8,216 bases of DNA, taken from assembly GCA_964573255.1 (NCBI GenBank), contig CAZNJB010000075.1, forward strand, positions 1 to 8,216, given 5' to 3'. Both the position numbers and the translations under genes were made by a program. Positions 1 to 7,067 of the stretch are shown here, piece after piece; positions within the stretch are counted from its first letter, which is position 1; every line of letters starts with the position of its first letter. Under the pieces are notes generated by a model, which was not told the origin of the DNA, searched no databases, and worked only from the letters and a program-made list of their open reading frames with translations. The DNA comes from CAYNUJ01 sp964573255 (GTDB lineage: Bacteria > Bacteroidota > Ignavibacteria > Ignavibacteriales > Melioribacteraceae).

Positions 1-1782
1 CAAGTAGTATTTGATGCAAATTTTGAAAGCGGTAATATAAGTACAGTCACACAAATTGACTCAAATTATTTCGAAGTTCGTTCGCGCGAAGATATTGGCG
101 GAAGATGGTTTTATTTTAGAATTTCAGGCGTTAAGAATAAATTTATAAAAGTTAAAATACTCAACAGCGATGTGAATCGCCCTTTTTATTCTTATGATAA
201 TAAAGAGTTTCAGCGCTTTAGTTCTTCAGAAGCACCAATAATAAATTATTTCCAAAAAACATTTGAGAAAGATACTGTTTACGTTTCCTATTATGTGCCG
301 TATACTTTCTCTCATTTGATGAGCAAAATTGCCGAATGGAAACAACATTCATTCGTATACGTGGATACTATCGGTTACACTCAGATGAATTTACCTATGC
401 AGGAAATTGTTATTACAGATCCATTTATACCATACGAAAATAAAATTGGGGTTTGGATTCATGCAAGAACACATCCGGGCGAAACGCCATCTTCATTTCA
501 ATTCGAGGGAATTGTAAATGAGCTATTAAAAGACGACGATGTGATTAACTATTATAAGAAACATGTTGTCTTTCATTTAATCCCCTTCACAAACCCAGAC
601 GGCGTTTTTTACGGTCGCAGCAGAACAAATTTTAACGGCGTTGATGTTGAACGCGAATGGAATAAACCTATGGCGGAAACTTGTCTGGAAGTGCAAGCCA
701 TGAAAAACAGGATGATTCAAATAAACAATCAAAAAGTTATATCGTTATTTTTGAATCTCCATTCCCAAGCAGCTTCATATTGTACATTTTGGATTCATAC
801 CGCTTATTCCACATCAGCCCATTTTTATCAGATGGAATATCAATTTGCCAATCTAAACACTTCTGATAATCCCAATTTTAATCCTTCTGATTATAGTGAA
901 TCCGATTTACGAAGCTATTTCCCAGAGGGCTATCTTTGGAACAATTTTGGCGAACAAGTTATGGCGTTAACTTATGAAACCCCTTACGATCAATATTCGA
1001 ACGGTGAATGGGTTAACAATGAAAATCTATTAGCAATCGGAAAAAGAACTCTGTACGCTTCGATGGAATATCTCGGGTTATCTTACTCTAAACGATTAAT
1101 TCTCGATAACCAAAATGCAATCACAACCGGAAATTGGAATAGGGATTCTTCGGGATTGGAATTTTACGGCGATAATTTTTTAACGGCTGAACCGGGAACG
1201 GGAGAAAAGAAGATTACTTATCAATCGGAGGAATTGCCTCCCGGCAAATATGACATCTACGGCTGGTGGCCCTCAGACAATAGTTTTGCTTACAACACTC
1301 CGTTTACCGTCAGTGCCGGAGGAGAGCAAATCACATTTACAAAAACTCAAAAGACTAACGGAGGACAGTGGAATTTTCTTGTTCAAGCCGAATTAAACTC
1401 AAGCGGAATTATTACTATTTCTTTGAGCGATGACGCAGCTGGCATTGTTGCAGCTGATGCGTTCAGAATTATTTATGCAGGAGTTCCAACATCGGTTAAA
1501 TTCGATAAAAATATTCCGTCCGATTTTATTCTTTATCAAAACTATCCTAACCCTTTCAATCCGAGTACTAATATTTCTTTTTATCTTCCCAAGACCGAAC
1601 ATGTTAATCTAACTATATACGATGTATTGGGTAGGAAAGTTGTTGAATTAGTAAACGGTCAACTCCCAGCCGGCGAACATAATTATGATTTTAACGCTGC
1701 AGGGCTATCGAGTGGTATTTATATTTATCGATTGTCCACCGGTAGCTTAGTTGAAAGCAAAAAGATGATGCTGTTAAAATAA
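1..1782 (+). CDS. Secreted M14 zinc carboxypeptidase (CCP-like) with golvesin-type domain and T9SS sorting domain, 5'-partial
   Basis: The frame is open from base 1, so the start lies upstream; the in-frame GTG at 172 is internal. Residues encoded at 1-170 (FDANFESGN, then WFYFRISG) match the N-terminal beta domain of the cytosolic carboxypeptidase (CCP/AGBL) branch of M14. The catalytic domain follows: zinc ligands His and Glu in HPGE (472-483), NPDG (592-603), Arg at 652-654 in VDVEREW, third zinc ligand His at 760-762 (NLHSQ), and the catalytic Glu in TYET at 976-978. About 1096-1482 encodes a golvesin/xanthan-lyase C-terminal-like domain (LDNQNA, YDIYGWWP, NGGQWN, VAADAFR). From about 1531 a T9SS type A sorting domain (LYQNYPNPFNPST ... 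GIYIYRL) ends at the stop. Inferred: it is exported by Sec, crosses the outer membrane by T9SS, and trims peptides at the cell surface. Oddity: the usual Asn of the 'NR' substrate-binding pair is Glu. The peptidase fold is certain; the substrate is unknown. Confidence 0.9.
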   Translation, partial: QVVFDANFESGNISTVTQIDSNYFEVRSREDIGGRWFYFRISGVKNKFIKVKILNSDVNRPFYSYDNKEFQRFSSSEAPIINYFQKTFEKDTVYVSYYVPYTFSHLMSKIAEWKQHSFVYVDTIGYTQMNLPMQEIVITDPFIPYENKIGVWIHARTHPGETPSSFQFEGIVNELLKDDDVINYYKKHVVFHLIPFTNPDGVFYGRSRTNFNGVDVEREWNKPMAETCLEVQAMKNRMIQINNQKVISLFLNLHSQAASYCTFWIHTAYSTSAHFYQMEYQFANLNTSDNPNFNPSDYSESDLRSYFPEGYLWNNFGEQVMALTYETPYDQYSNGEWVNNENLLAIGKRTLYASMEYLGLSYSKRLILDNQNAITTGNWNRDSSGLEFYGDNFLTAEPGTGEKKITYQSEELPPGKYDIYGWWPSDNSFAYNTPFTVSAGGEQITFTKTQKTNGGQWNFLVQAELNSSGIITISLSDDAAGIVAADAFRIIYAGVPTSVKFDKNIPSDFILYQNYPNPFNPSTNISFYLPKTEHVNLTIYDVLGRKVVELVNGQLPAGEHNYDFNAAGLSSGIYIYRLSTGSLVESKKMMLLK

Positions 1783-1794
1783 AAAATTAAGGGG

Positions 1795-1846
1795 CGTCTA
1801 AAAAGAAGAAAATTAATTCTTAGTTTTTAAACGAACTTTTTAGATG
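1795..1846 (+). terminator. Possible terminator hairpin after the peptidase gene
   Basis: TCTAAAAAG (1797-1805) is perfectly inverted as CTTTTTAGA (1836-1844), and one G-T and one C-G pair extend the stem to 1795/1846. The loop contains a second, competing hairpin: 1799-1804 with 1824-1829, and AAGAA 1806-1810 with TTCTT 1817-1821. The T runs at 1824-1828 and 1837-1841 fit an AT-rich intrinsic terminator placed 12 bases after the stop codon. The stems are GC-poor, so the call is tentative. Confidence 0.35.
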
Positions 1847-2159
1847 GTTCCTACCATTTCATTAAATTCCATTAATGCTATAAAACCAAAAATAAAAAAG
1901 CATTAAAAGACAAGACCAACTACTTAAGTTAATCCTTTCATTATTTCGAAGTAATTATTAGTGATTAGGTCAGATTGAGAAAAATTAATCAGGCAACTGC
2001 TTTTTGTAATTGTAAAGTTTCAGTGTAATTAAGATACACGTTTTATTATCGCAGAAGTATTCTTTTCGGAATGCCAGAAAAACATTAAATTAACAGAGAA
2101 GATAAATTCAAGAAATTAAGTCATATAAAGTATATAGTGTAATTATTACATAGTTTTTA

Positions 2160-2187
2160 TTGAACAACATATCATAAAATATATAAA
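2160..2187 (+). promoter_or_regulatory. Weak sigma70-like promoter candidate upstream of GDPD operon
   Basis: TTGAAC at 2160-2165 is followed after 16 bases by TATAAA at 2182-2187. It lies about 125 bases before the GDPD start. In DNA this AT-rich such matches arise often by chance, and the group may not use this consensus. Confidence 0.2.
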
Positions 2188-2267
2188 AAGAATTGAAGCA
2201 CAATAATGAAAGGAAGAACAACAAGGATTTAGTTTATAGTCATCTATAGGAGTAAATTAATTTCACT

Positions 2268-2295
2268 TTTGAAGGAAGCAGATAATTTAGTTTTG
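2268..2295 (+). promoter_or_regulatory. Bacteroidota-style promoter candidate (TTTG ... TAnnTTTG) for GDPD operon
   Basis: TAGTTTTG at 2288-2295 fits the TAnnTTTG -7 element known from Bacteroidota, with TTTG at 2268-2271 upstream. The 16-base gap is shorter than the usual spacing of about 19. Transcription would start roughly 10-15 bases before the ATG at 2315, leaving a very short leader. This agrees with the absence of a Shine-Dalgarno sequence. Confidence 0.28.
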
Positions 2296-2314
2296 CAAAA
2301 ATTTTTAATTAAAT

Positions 2315-3061
2315 ATGGATAAAGAAATTTTGATAATTGCTCATAGAGGAGAATCCTACGATGCACCGGAAAATACTATTGCATCAATTAATTTAGCTCT
2401 TGAAAGAGGCGCGAGAGCGATTGAGATAGATGTTCAACTTAGCAAAGACGGCAAAATAGTTGTGTTCCACGATGCAACAACACTTAGGCTTGGAGGCAGA
2501 TTTAAGCGAGTATCTTCACAAACTGTTCAACAATTAAAAGAACTTGACGTCGGAAATCACAAAGGGATTAAATGGGCTGGAGAAAGAATTCCTCTTTTTG
2601 AAGATGTTCTAAATATTCTCCCGGAAAACGTTACTCTATTTGTTGAAGTTAAAGGGAAATTATCGGTTTTGGAACAAATGAAGAAACTCGAAAATATCAT
2701 TAAACAAAAATCGATAAGTTTTATTTCGTTCGATGCAAAAATTCTTTCCGAGTTAAAACAGGAATTCCCCACAATTCCCGTTTATTTTATTTATGAAAAT
2801 AAAAAATCTAAATTAAGAAACTCAATAATTGCTAAACTTATTGATATATGTAAAATCAATAATTTTGACGGACTCGATTTGGATTATAAATTGTTAACCA
2901 AAGAAGAAGATGTTATTAAAATAAAGAACGAAGGACTGAAAATTTTCACTTGGACAGTCGACAAAGTAACAATTGCAAACAAACTTGCCGGTTGGGGAGT
3001 TGATGGTATAACTTCTAACAGGGCAGCTTGGCTTAAAGAACAATTAAAAACAGAATCATAA
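2315..3061 (+). CDS. Cytoplasmic glycerophosphodiester phosphodiesterase (UgpQ-like)
   Basis: It hydrolyses glycerophosphodiesters (deacylated phospholipid head groups) to glycerol-3-phosphate and an alcohol. The 248-residue protein has the full GDPD TIM-barrel signature: HRG at 10-12 with catalytic His10, PENT at 18-21, metal-binding EID at 37-39 (Glu37, Asp39), FHD at 51-53 with the second catalytic His52, IPLFED at 92-97, metal ligand Glu111 and Lys113 in VEVKG, and the C-terminal TWTVD and GVDGITSN strands. It has no signal peptide and is close to the length of E. coli UgpQ, so it should be cytoplasmic. The ATG at 2315 is the only sensible start (in-frame stop at 2306-2308), and no Shine-Dalgarno is visible. 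Its stop overlaps the next ATG (TAATG, 3059-3063), and two genes downstream lies glpD, which uses its product. Confidence 0.93.
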   Translation: MDKEILIIAHRGESYDAPENTIASINLALERGARAIEIDVQLSKDGKIVVFHDATTLRLGGRFKRVSSQTVQQLKELDVGNHKGIKWAGERIPLFEDVLNILPENVTLFVEVKGKLSVLEQMKKLENIIKQKSISFISFDAKILSELKQEFPTIPVYFIYENKKSKLRNSIIAKLIDICKINNFDGLDLDYKLLTKEEDVIKIKNEGLKIFTWTVDKVTIANKLAGWGVDGITSNRAAWLKEQLKTES

Positions 3062-4050
3062 TGGCAAAGAAAAAAATTATTATTGGTATTCACGGTCTTG
3101 GCAATAAACCTCCAAAATTACTACTCGAAGAGTGGTGGCGACTAGCACTTCAAGAAGGATTGAGTAGGATTAATTGTAAACATGAAATATTAAATTTTGA
3201 ACTTGTTTACTGGGCAGACGTCCTTCATCCTGAACCGTTGGATATTCATGAATCTGATGATGACGATGAAGATTACCTCGATGAAAGGTATGTACCTGCC
3301 AGCGAAAATATTTCTGAGGAAGAGGTGTCTTTTAAAAACTCTGTTATTCAAAGCTTTCAGGAGCAGTTGAATAATATTATTTTTAATGAAAAGCTTCATG
3401 TCAGTTTTCCTTCCGTCACCGATTTTGTGATCAAGCATTTCTTTCAGGATTTATCGGTTTATTTTACTAAAAACAGTATGGATGAAAATAATTCTAATCG
3501 TTCTGCTAAAGAAATAATTAGAAACAGATTGATAGATATGCTGCAACGATATAAAGATTATGATATTTTCTTAATAGCACATTCTATGGGCACTATTATA
3601 GCTTATGATGTATTGATGGAATTGGAGAATGAAATTAAAATATCTACTTTCATAACCATTGGCTCTCCAATAGGTGTTCCTTTTATTTACAATAAATTAA
3701 AAGAGGATAGCAATCAAGCCGATTCGGAAAAGATGCGCGTCCCGAATTGTATTACAGAGAATTGGTTTAACTTTGCCGATATGAATGATAAGCTGGCAGT
3801 CAATTATAAGTTCGAGGAAATGTTTTTGCCAAATGATAAAGGGGTTGCGGTAAAATCAGCTATAGTTCATAACGATTATGAAAGCGGCGGAGAAAAAAAT
3901 CCTCACAAATCATTCGGTTATTTAAGAGCACGACAAGTATCTGCCTTAGTCGAGCGTTTCATTATTCCGCGCAGAGTTAAATTTAATAAGTGGATAGCGG
4001 AAAAGTTAAAAACATTTATCGATAAAGTTAAGAAACGGAAATTAAAATGA
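3061..4050 (+). CDS. Alpha/beta-hydrolase, lipase/esterase-like
   Basis: This 329-residue protein has no signal peptide. The alpha/beta-hydrolase fold shows as strand IIIGIHGLG (residues 6-14, oxyanion-type HG), a nucleophile elbow AHSMGT with Ser175, and after ITIGSPIG the stretch FNFADMND, where Asp240 or Asp243 may be the acid. His270 (VHNDY) or, more likely, His282 (NPHKSFGYL) completes the triad. Residues 61-75 are a very acidic loop (ESDDDDED). The tail after about 305 is basic and amphipathic and could touch membranes. It overlaps the GDPD gene by 1 base and glpD by 4 bases (ATGA), so all three are probably translated together. The context suggests a phospholipase, lysophospholipase or monoacylglycerol esterase feeding the GDPD. 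The substrate is inferred; only the fold and Ser elbow are seen. Cytoplasmic regulatory or stress roles cannot be excluded. Confidence 0.82.
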   Translation: MAKKKIIIGIHGLGNKPPKLLLEEWWRLALQEGLSRINCKHEILNFELVYWADVLHPEPLDIHESDDDDEDYLDERYVPASENISEEEVSFKNSVIQSFQEQLNNIIFNEKLHVSFPSVTDFVIKHFFQDLSVYFTKNSMDENNSNRSAKEIIRNRLIDMLQRYKDYDIFLIAHSMGTIIAYDVLMELENEIKISTFITIGSPIGVPFIYNKLKEDSNQADSEKMRVPNCITENWFNFADMNDKLAVNYKFEEMFLPNDKGVAVKSAIVHNDYESGGEKNPHKSFGYLRARQVSALVERFIIPRRVKFNKWIAEKLKTFIDKVKKRKLK

Positions 4051-5600
4051 ACAGGGATTCGGTTCTTAAAAAAATAAAAGAAACAGAATTATGGGATATA
4101 ATTATAATTGGAGGCGGAGCTACAGGGGCTGGTATTGCCCTCGATTCTGCTTCCCGCGGACTAAAAACTTTATTGGTTGAAAGATATGATTTTGGTAAAG
4201 GCACATCGAGCCGAAGTACGAAGCTAATTCATGGCGGTGTTCGTTATTTGCAGCAAGGTAATTTGTCGTTGGTAATAGAAGCTTTGAAAGAAAGGGGAAT
4301 CCTATATCGGAATGCTCCTCATCTTGTTAAAAATCTAAGATTTGTTGTTCCAACCTACAACTGGTGGGAAAGTCCTTTCTACGGATTAGGCTTGAAGTTA
4401 TACGACACTATGGCCGGGAAATACGGATTTGGCGATTCCAAATTATTGAGTGCTGAGGAAACCTTGAGCTTTATTCCCACGTTAGAAGTCGAAGGATTAC
4501 GCGGTGGTGTAATTTATTACGATGGTCAATTCGATGATTCGAGATTGCTGATAAACATTCTGCAAACCGCCGAAGAATACGGCGCATCGGTTATAAATTA
4601 TTTTGAAGCTGTTGATTTGATAAAATCAAACGGTGTTGTGGAAGGAATTAGTGCCGTTGATAGGGAGAGCAGTGAATCATATTCTGTTTACGGCAAAATT
4701 GTAATTAATGCCACAGGTGTTTTTGTAGATGAAATAAGAAAGTTAGATAATGAGAACATCAACAAAATTATTGAACCGAGCAGAGGGACTCATATAGTTT
4801 TGGATAAATCTTTTCTTCCCGGTAATACTGCAATGATGATTCCACATACCGATGACGGAAGAATATTGTTTGCTATTCCTTGGCACGATAAGATAATTGT
4901 CGGCACAACCGATATAGAAGTAAACGAACCGCAAATTGAACCTAGAGCTACCGATGAAGAAATTGATTTTATTTTGGAACATGCTGCAAGATATTTATCC
5001 AAAGATCCGAAAAGAAAAGATGTGCTGAGCGTATTCTCCGGACTTCGTCCGTTAGTGAAAGCAGGTAATGCAGAGGATTCCTCCGAACTTTCAAGAGAGC
5101 ATTCAATCACAATTTCCAAAAGCGGATTGATTTCCATTGCGGGTGGAAAGTGGACAACCTACAGAAAAATGGCAGAAGATGTTGTTGATCAAGCATTGGT
5201 TGTTGGGTGCTTCGAAAGTTATGAATGCAGAACTGCTGATATAAAAATTCACGGTTTCACTACTGAGGAAATCAGTTACGATTATTTTGGAATGTACGGA
5301 AGTGATGCGGAGAATGTAAAAATAATCTGCAATGAAAATAATCTGTATGATCTCATTCATCCTGAACTCCCTTTCCATAAGGGCGAAATTATTTGGGCTG
5401 TAAGAAAGGAGATGGCCAGGACGGTTGAGGATTTTCTTTCACGCAGAACCAGAGCCCTACTCCTCAATGCCAAAGCGGCTTGCGAATCTGCTGAAATCGT
5501 TGCAAATATTATGGCTAAAGAATTAAATCGCAGTAGTAGTTGGATAAAAGATCAAATTAATTCATTCCTTCGATTGGCATCCAATTACAAAGTAAAATAG
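4047..5600 (+). CDS. glpD: Aerobic-type FAD-dependent glycerol-3-phosphate dehydrogenase
   Basis: It oxidises sn-glycerol-3-phosphate to dihydroxyacetone phosphate and passes electrons via FAD to quinone, acting at the inner face of the cytoplasmic membrane. The protein has 517 residues, near the usual length for GlpD. Visible marks are the dinucleotide fold GGGATGAG (22-29), Glu45 at the end of the second strand, the GlpD signature TSSRSTKLIHGG (53-64), IPWHD (277-281) with GTTD (286-289), SGLRPLV with Arg334, and GGKWTTYR (366-373), which lies near FAD and substrate in known structures. The C-terminal DAO_C-type domain shows as HPELP, VRKEMA and DFLSRRTRA. It starts inside the hydrolase stop (ATGA, 4047-4050) with only a weak purine-rich leader, so translational coupling is likely. 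No cysteine-rich iron-sulfur region is present, which argues for GlpD rather than the GlpABC type. Confidence 0.96.
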   Translation: MNRDSVLKKIKETELWDIIIIGGGATGAGIALDSASRGLKTLLVERYDFGKGTSSRSTKLIHGGVRYLQQGNLSLVIEALKERGILYRNAPHLVKNLRFVVPTYNWWESPFYGLGLKLYDTMAGKYGFGDSKLLSAEETLSFIPTLEVEGLRGGVIYYDGQFDDSRLLINILQTAEEYGASVINYFEAVDLIKSNGVVEGISAVDRESSESYSVYGKIVINATGVFVDEIRKLDNENINKIIEPSRGTHIVLDKSFLPGNTAMMIPHTDDGRILFAIPWHDKIIVGTTDIEVNEPQIEPRATDEEIDFILEHAARYLSKDPKRKDVLSVFSGLRPLVKAGNAEDSSELSREHSITISKSGLISIAGGKWTTYRKMAEDVVDQALVVGCFESYECRTADIKIHGFTTEEISYDYFGMYGSDAENVKIICNENNLYDLIHPELPFHKGEIIWAVRKEMARTVEDFLSRRTRALLLNAKAACESAEIVANIMAKELNRSSSWIKDQINSFLRLASNYKVK

Positions 5601-5640
5601 AATAACTCTTTAACTTCATTAACCAATTAATATTTTCTCG

Positions 5641-5670
5641 ACATTATTCTTTTTTGTTAAATAATGTTTT
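5641..5670 (+). terminator. AT-rich hairpin between convergent operons, possible glpD terminator
   Basis: ACATTATT (5641-5648) is perfectly inverted as AATAATGT (5660-5667) around an 11-base loop and runs into TTTT at 5667-5670. It lies 40 bases after the glpD stop, in the 220-base spacer between the two converging operons. There is only one G-C pair in the stem, so it is a weak intrinsic terminator at best. A 7-base inverted repeat (5776-5782 with 5809-5815) near the end of the minus-strand operon is weaker still. Confidence 0.35.
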
Positions 5671-5820
5671 GAATAATGAATTTCTCACTTATTTAATCCC
5701 AAAGAATGAGATAAAATTTAGCAACGATCAATTCATAACTTTATTTAATAAAAATAAAGCCAAGCCCAATCACAGCATAATATTACATATTTAGAAAAAG
5801 CTTTACCCTATTATGTTTTA

Positions 5821-6468
5821 TCAGCAACCCTCCCTTTTCTTTTTTCGTTTTGCTCTTTTAACAGTTACTTTTTTGGGAGCTTTAATTTTCGGTAAACTGA
5901 CTTTTGTAACATTTATGCTAGTACTGCTTCGAGGTTGTCCACCGAAAAATTTGCTTACAGCTGCAATTTTATCGAACTCTGCTTTCTGTTCGGGAGTTGC
6001 ATCAGCCGGTAATCCGGGAAATAATATTTCATTTTTCCAAGCATTCATCCCGCCTTTTAGAATGTATACCGACTTATAATCTTTAGCTTTCAAAATGAAC
6101 CATACTTTCGCAGCAGCAATATTATCGTTACTGTAAAGGATAATCTTTTCATTACGCATTAAATCACTTTCGAGTATTTTGATCGGTGATATATTTTCTG
6201 AAGATGGAATATTATATTCATTATATTCATCTTCCGGACGCAAATCTATCAAACGGTAATCGACTTTACCTTTAATTATCCAATCAGCTAATTCCTCAGG
6301 AGAAATTACAGCACTGGACTCAAGCGATGCTGAGGCTATATTTTTCAAATTAACTTTCGTAACCGCTTTATTATAAGGATCACCCAGAAAAATAGCAATA
6401 ACACCGAGAACAACGGCTAAAATACCCACACGTTTACGAACCGGTAAACTAGCAAACCATTCTAACAT
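5821..6468 (-). CDS. Membrane-anchored rhodanese-like protein, active-site Cys replaced, C-terminal Cys
   Basis: The 215-residue protein has a short N-terminus with RKR (11-13), then one hydrophobic helix (about 14-29), then a rhodanese domain (about 53-147). The positive residues before the helix predict the domain on the periplasmic side. Rhodanese marks are LIDLRP (73-78), the EEYN/IP turn (about 80-90), and YILKGGMNAW (135-144). The loop that normally carries the catalytic Cys reads IILYSNDNIAAAKVW, with Ser113 where Cys belongs. The only cysteine is the last residue, Cys215, at the end of a Lys/Arg-rich tail (about 194-213). Classical sulfurtransferase chemistry is therefore not expected from the loop. 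A sulfane-sulfur binding or carrier role via the tail is possible. The start is fixed by TAATG overlap with the upstream gene and a strong GGAGG. It is last in the NrfD-YeeE-YeeE operon. Confidence 0.87.
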   Translation of the reverse strand: MLEWFASLPVRKRVGILAVVLGVIAIFLGDPYNKAVTKVNLKNIASASLESSAVISPEELADWIIKGKVDYRLIDLRPEDEYNEYNIPSSENISPIKILESDLMRNEKIILYSNDNIAAAKVWFILKAKDYKSVYILKGGMNAWKNEILFPGLPADATPEQKAEFDKIAAVSKFFGGQPRSSTSINVTKVSLPKIKAPKKVTVKRAKRKKKREGC

Positions 6469-7067
6469 TATGCCTCCTCCCTTTTTTTACCCATTACTTT
6501 TTCCGCCCATTCAGCTGCGGTAAATCCTGCAATAGCCATTAGAATCATTACGAACATAATAAAGCCGTAATTTACTTCAAGCCACTGCGGAATGCTTATT
6601 ACTCCCATATTTCCGGAATTAAGAAAATCTTTCAGCATCGGGTATAATTCGCCAAAGACAAAAATTCCCAGAAAACCACCTAGCGCATAAATCATTGCAT
6701 CAATTCTTCCGGTTATTATCGCTACGCCCGATGTTCCGGGACAATATCCGCCGATCACGAATCCAATACCGAGGATTAATCCACCTAAAATATCAGCCTG
6801 AAGATAAGTGTTTCCATAGTATATCAATGAATAATCTACTATTCCCAAATATGACAAGTAGTAAATCGAAATCATTGCTGTTACAATTGCGGTGAACATC
6901 ACCTTGAATACGCGCATATCGGTAAAATAAAACTGTGCAGCCAAAAGTCTGCCGCTTCCGAATCCGCCTCTTTCGAGGAAGAATCCAAAACCAATACCGA
7001 TAATAAAAGCTACAATTAAACTTACTTCATCGTTAAATAATCCGAATTTATAAAATGGTGCCATCAT
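6468..7067 (-). CDS. YeeE/YedE-family membrane protein, half-size (second subunit)
   Basis: This is a hydrophobic protein of about 199-201 residues with roughly five to six membrane segments. Numbered from the ATG at 7073, the family marks are FFLERGGFGSGR (31-42) and GGYCPGTSGVAIITGR (108-123), whose single Cys111 sits in the re-entrant loop typical of YeeE/YedE (sulf_transp) proteins. Full-length thiosulfate importers of this family (TsuA/YeeE) are about 330-350 residues with internal pseudo-symmetry; this is one half. The start at 7067 is preferred over 7073. It makes an ATGA overlap with the upstream gene and lies 8 bases from AAGGAGG, whereas the ATG at 7073 is only 2 bases from that site. 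Likely role: it pairs with the upstream half to move thiosulfate or another sulfur species across the inner membrane. The exact substrate is inferred. Confidence 0.9.
   Translation of the reverse strand: MMAPFYKFGLFNDEVSLIVAFIIGIGFGFFLERGGFGSGRLLAAQFYFTDMRVFKVMFTAIVTAMISIYYLSYLGIVDYSLIYYGNTYLQADILGGLILGIGFVIGGYCPGTSGVAIITGRIDAMIYALGGFLGIFVFGELYPMLKDFLNSGNMGVISIPQWLEVNYGFIMFVMILMAIAGFTAAEWAEKVMGKKREEA
6473..6480 (-). promoter_or_regulatory. Strong Shine-Dalgarno for the rhodanese-like gene
   Basis: The minus strand reads GGAGGAGG followed by CATA and ATG. The two overlapping GGAGG cores lie 4 and 7 bases from the start, and the sequence sits inside the end of the preceding YeeE gene. It confirms the ATG at 6468-6466. 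Confidence 0.75.

Larger units (their letters stand above)
1783..2314. other. Gene-free AT-rich intergenic region
   Basis: This 532-base stretch between the peptidase stop and the GDPD start is clearly AT-rich, with frequent stops in all frames and no protein similarity I can recognise. It holds two hairpins. One at 1795-1846 is discussed separately. The other is an 8-base perfect inverted repeat (1872-1879 with 1899-1906, loop 19) without a T tract. Two weak promoter candidates sit at its right end. I see no tRNA, riboswitch or mobile-element remnant. Its length suggests that the GDPD operon is transcribed on its own. Confidence 0.7.

Noticed and set aside
172..174. GTG as the start of the peptidase gene
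   Set aside because: The frame is open to base 1 and the upstream residues match the CCP-type N-terminal domain, so this codon is internal.
1872..1906. 8-base inverted repeat as a terminator or insertion-sequence end
   Set aside because: It has a 19-base loop, no T tract and no transposase or target duplication nearby; chance is likely in such AT-rich DNA.
2269..2322. A 17-codon leader peptide (TTG start) overlapping the GDPD start
   Set aside because: It has no properly spaced ribosome site (GGAG is 16 bases away), a rare start codon and no attenuation-like structure.
3574..3594. Loss of the first Gly in the hydrolase GxSxG elbow (AHSMG) as a sign of inactivity
   Set aside because: Ala at the first position is common in active lipases, so this is not evidence of inactivation.
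4743..5378. Open frames on the minus strand opposite glpD
   Set aside because: They are antisense shadows of a well-conserved gene, with no recognisable domains and no start signals.
5813..6079. Plus-strand 88-codon open frame opposite the rhodanese-like gene
   Set aside because: It lies wholly antisense to a clearly recognised domain and its hydrophobic start reflects the complement of the Lys-rich tail.
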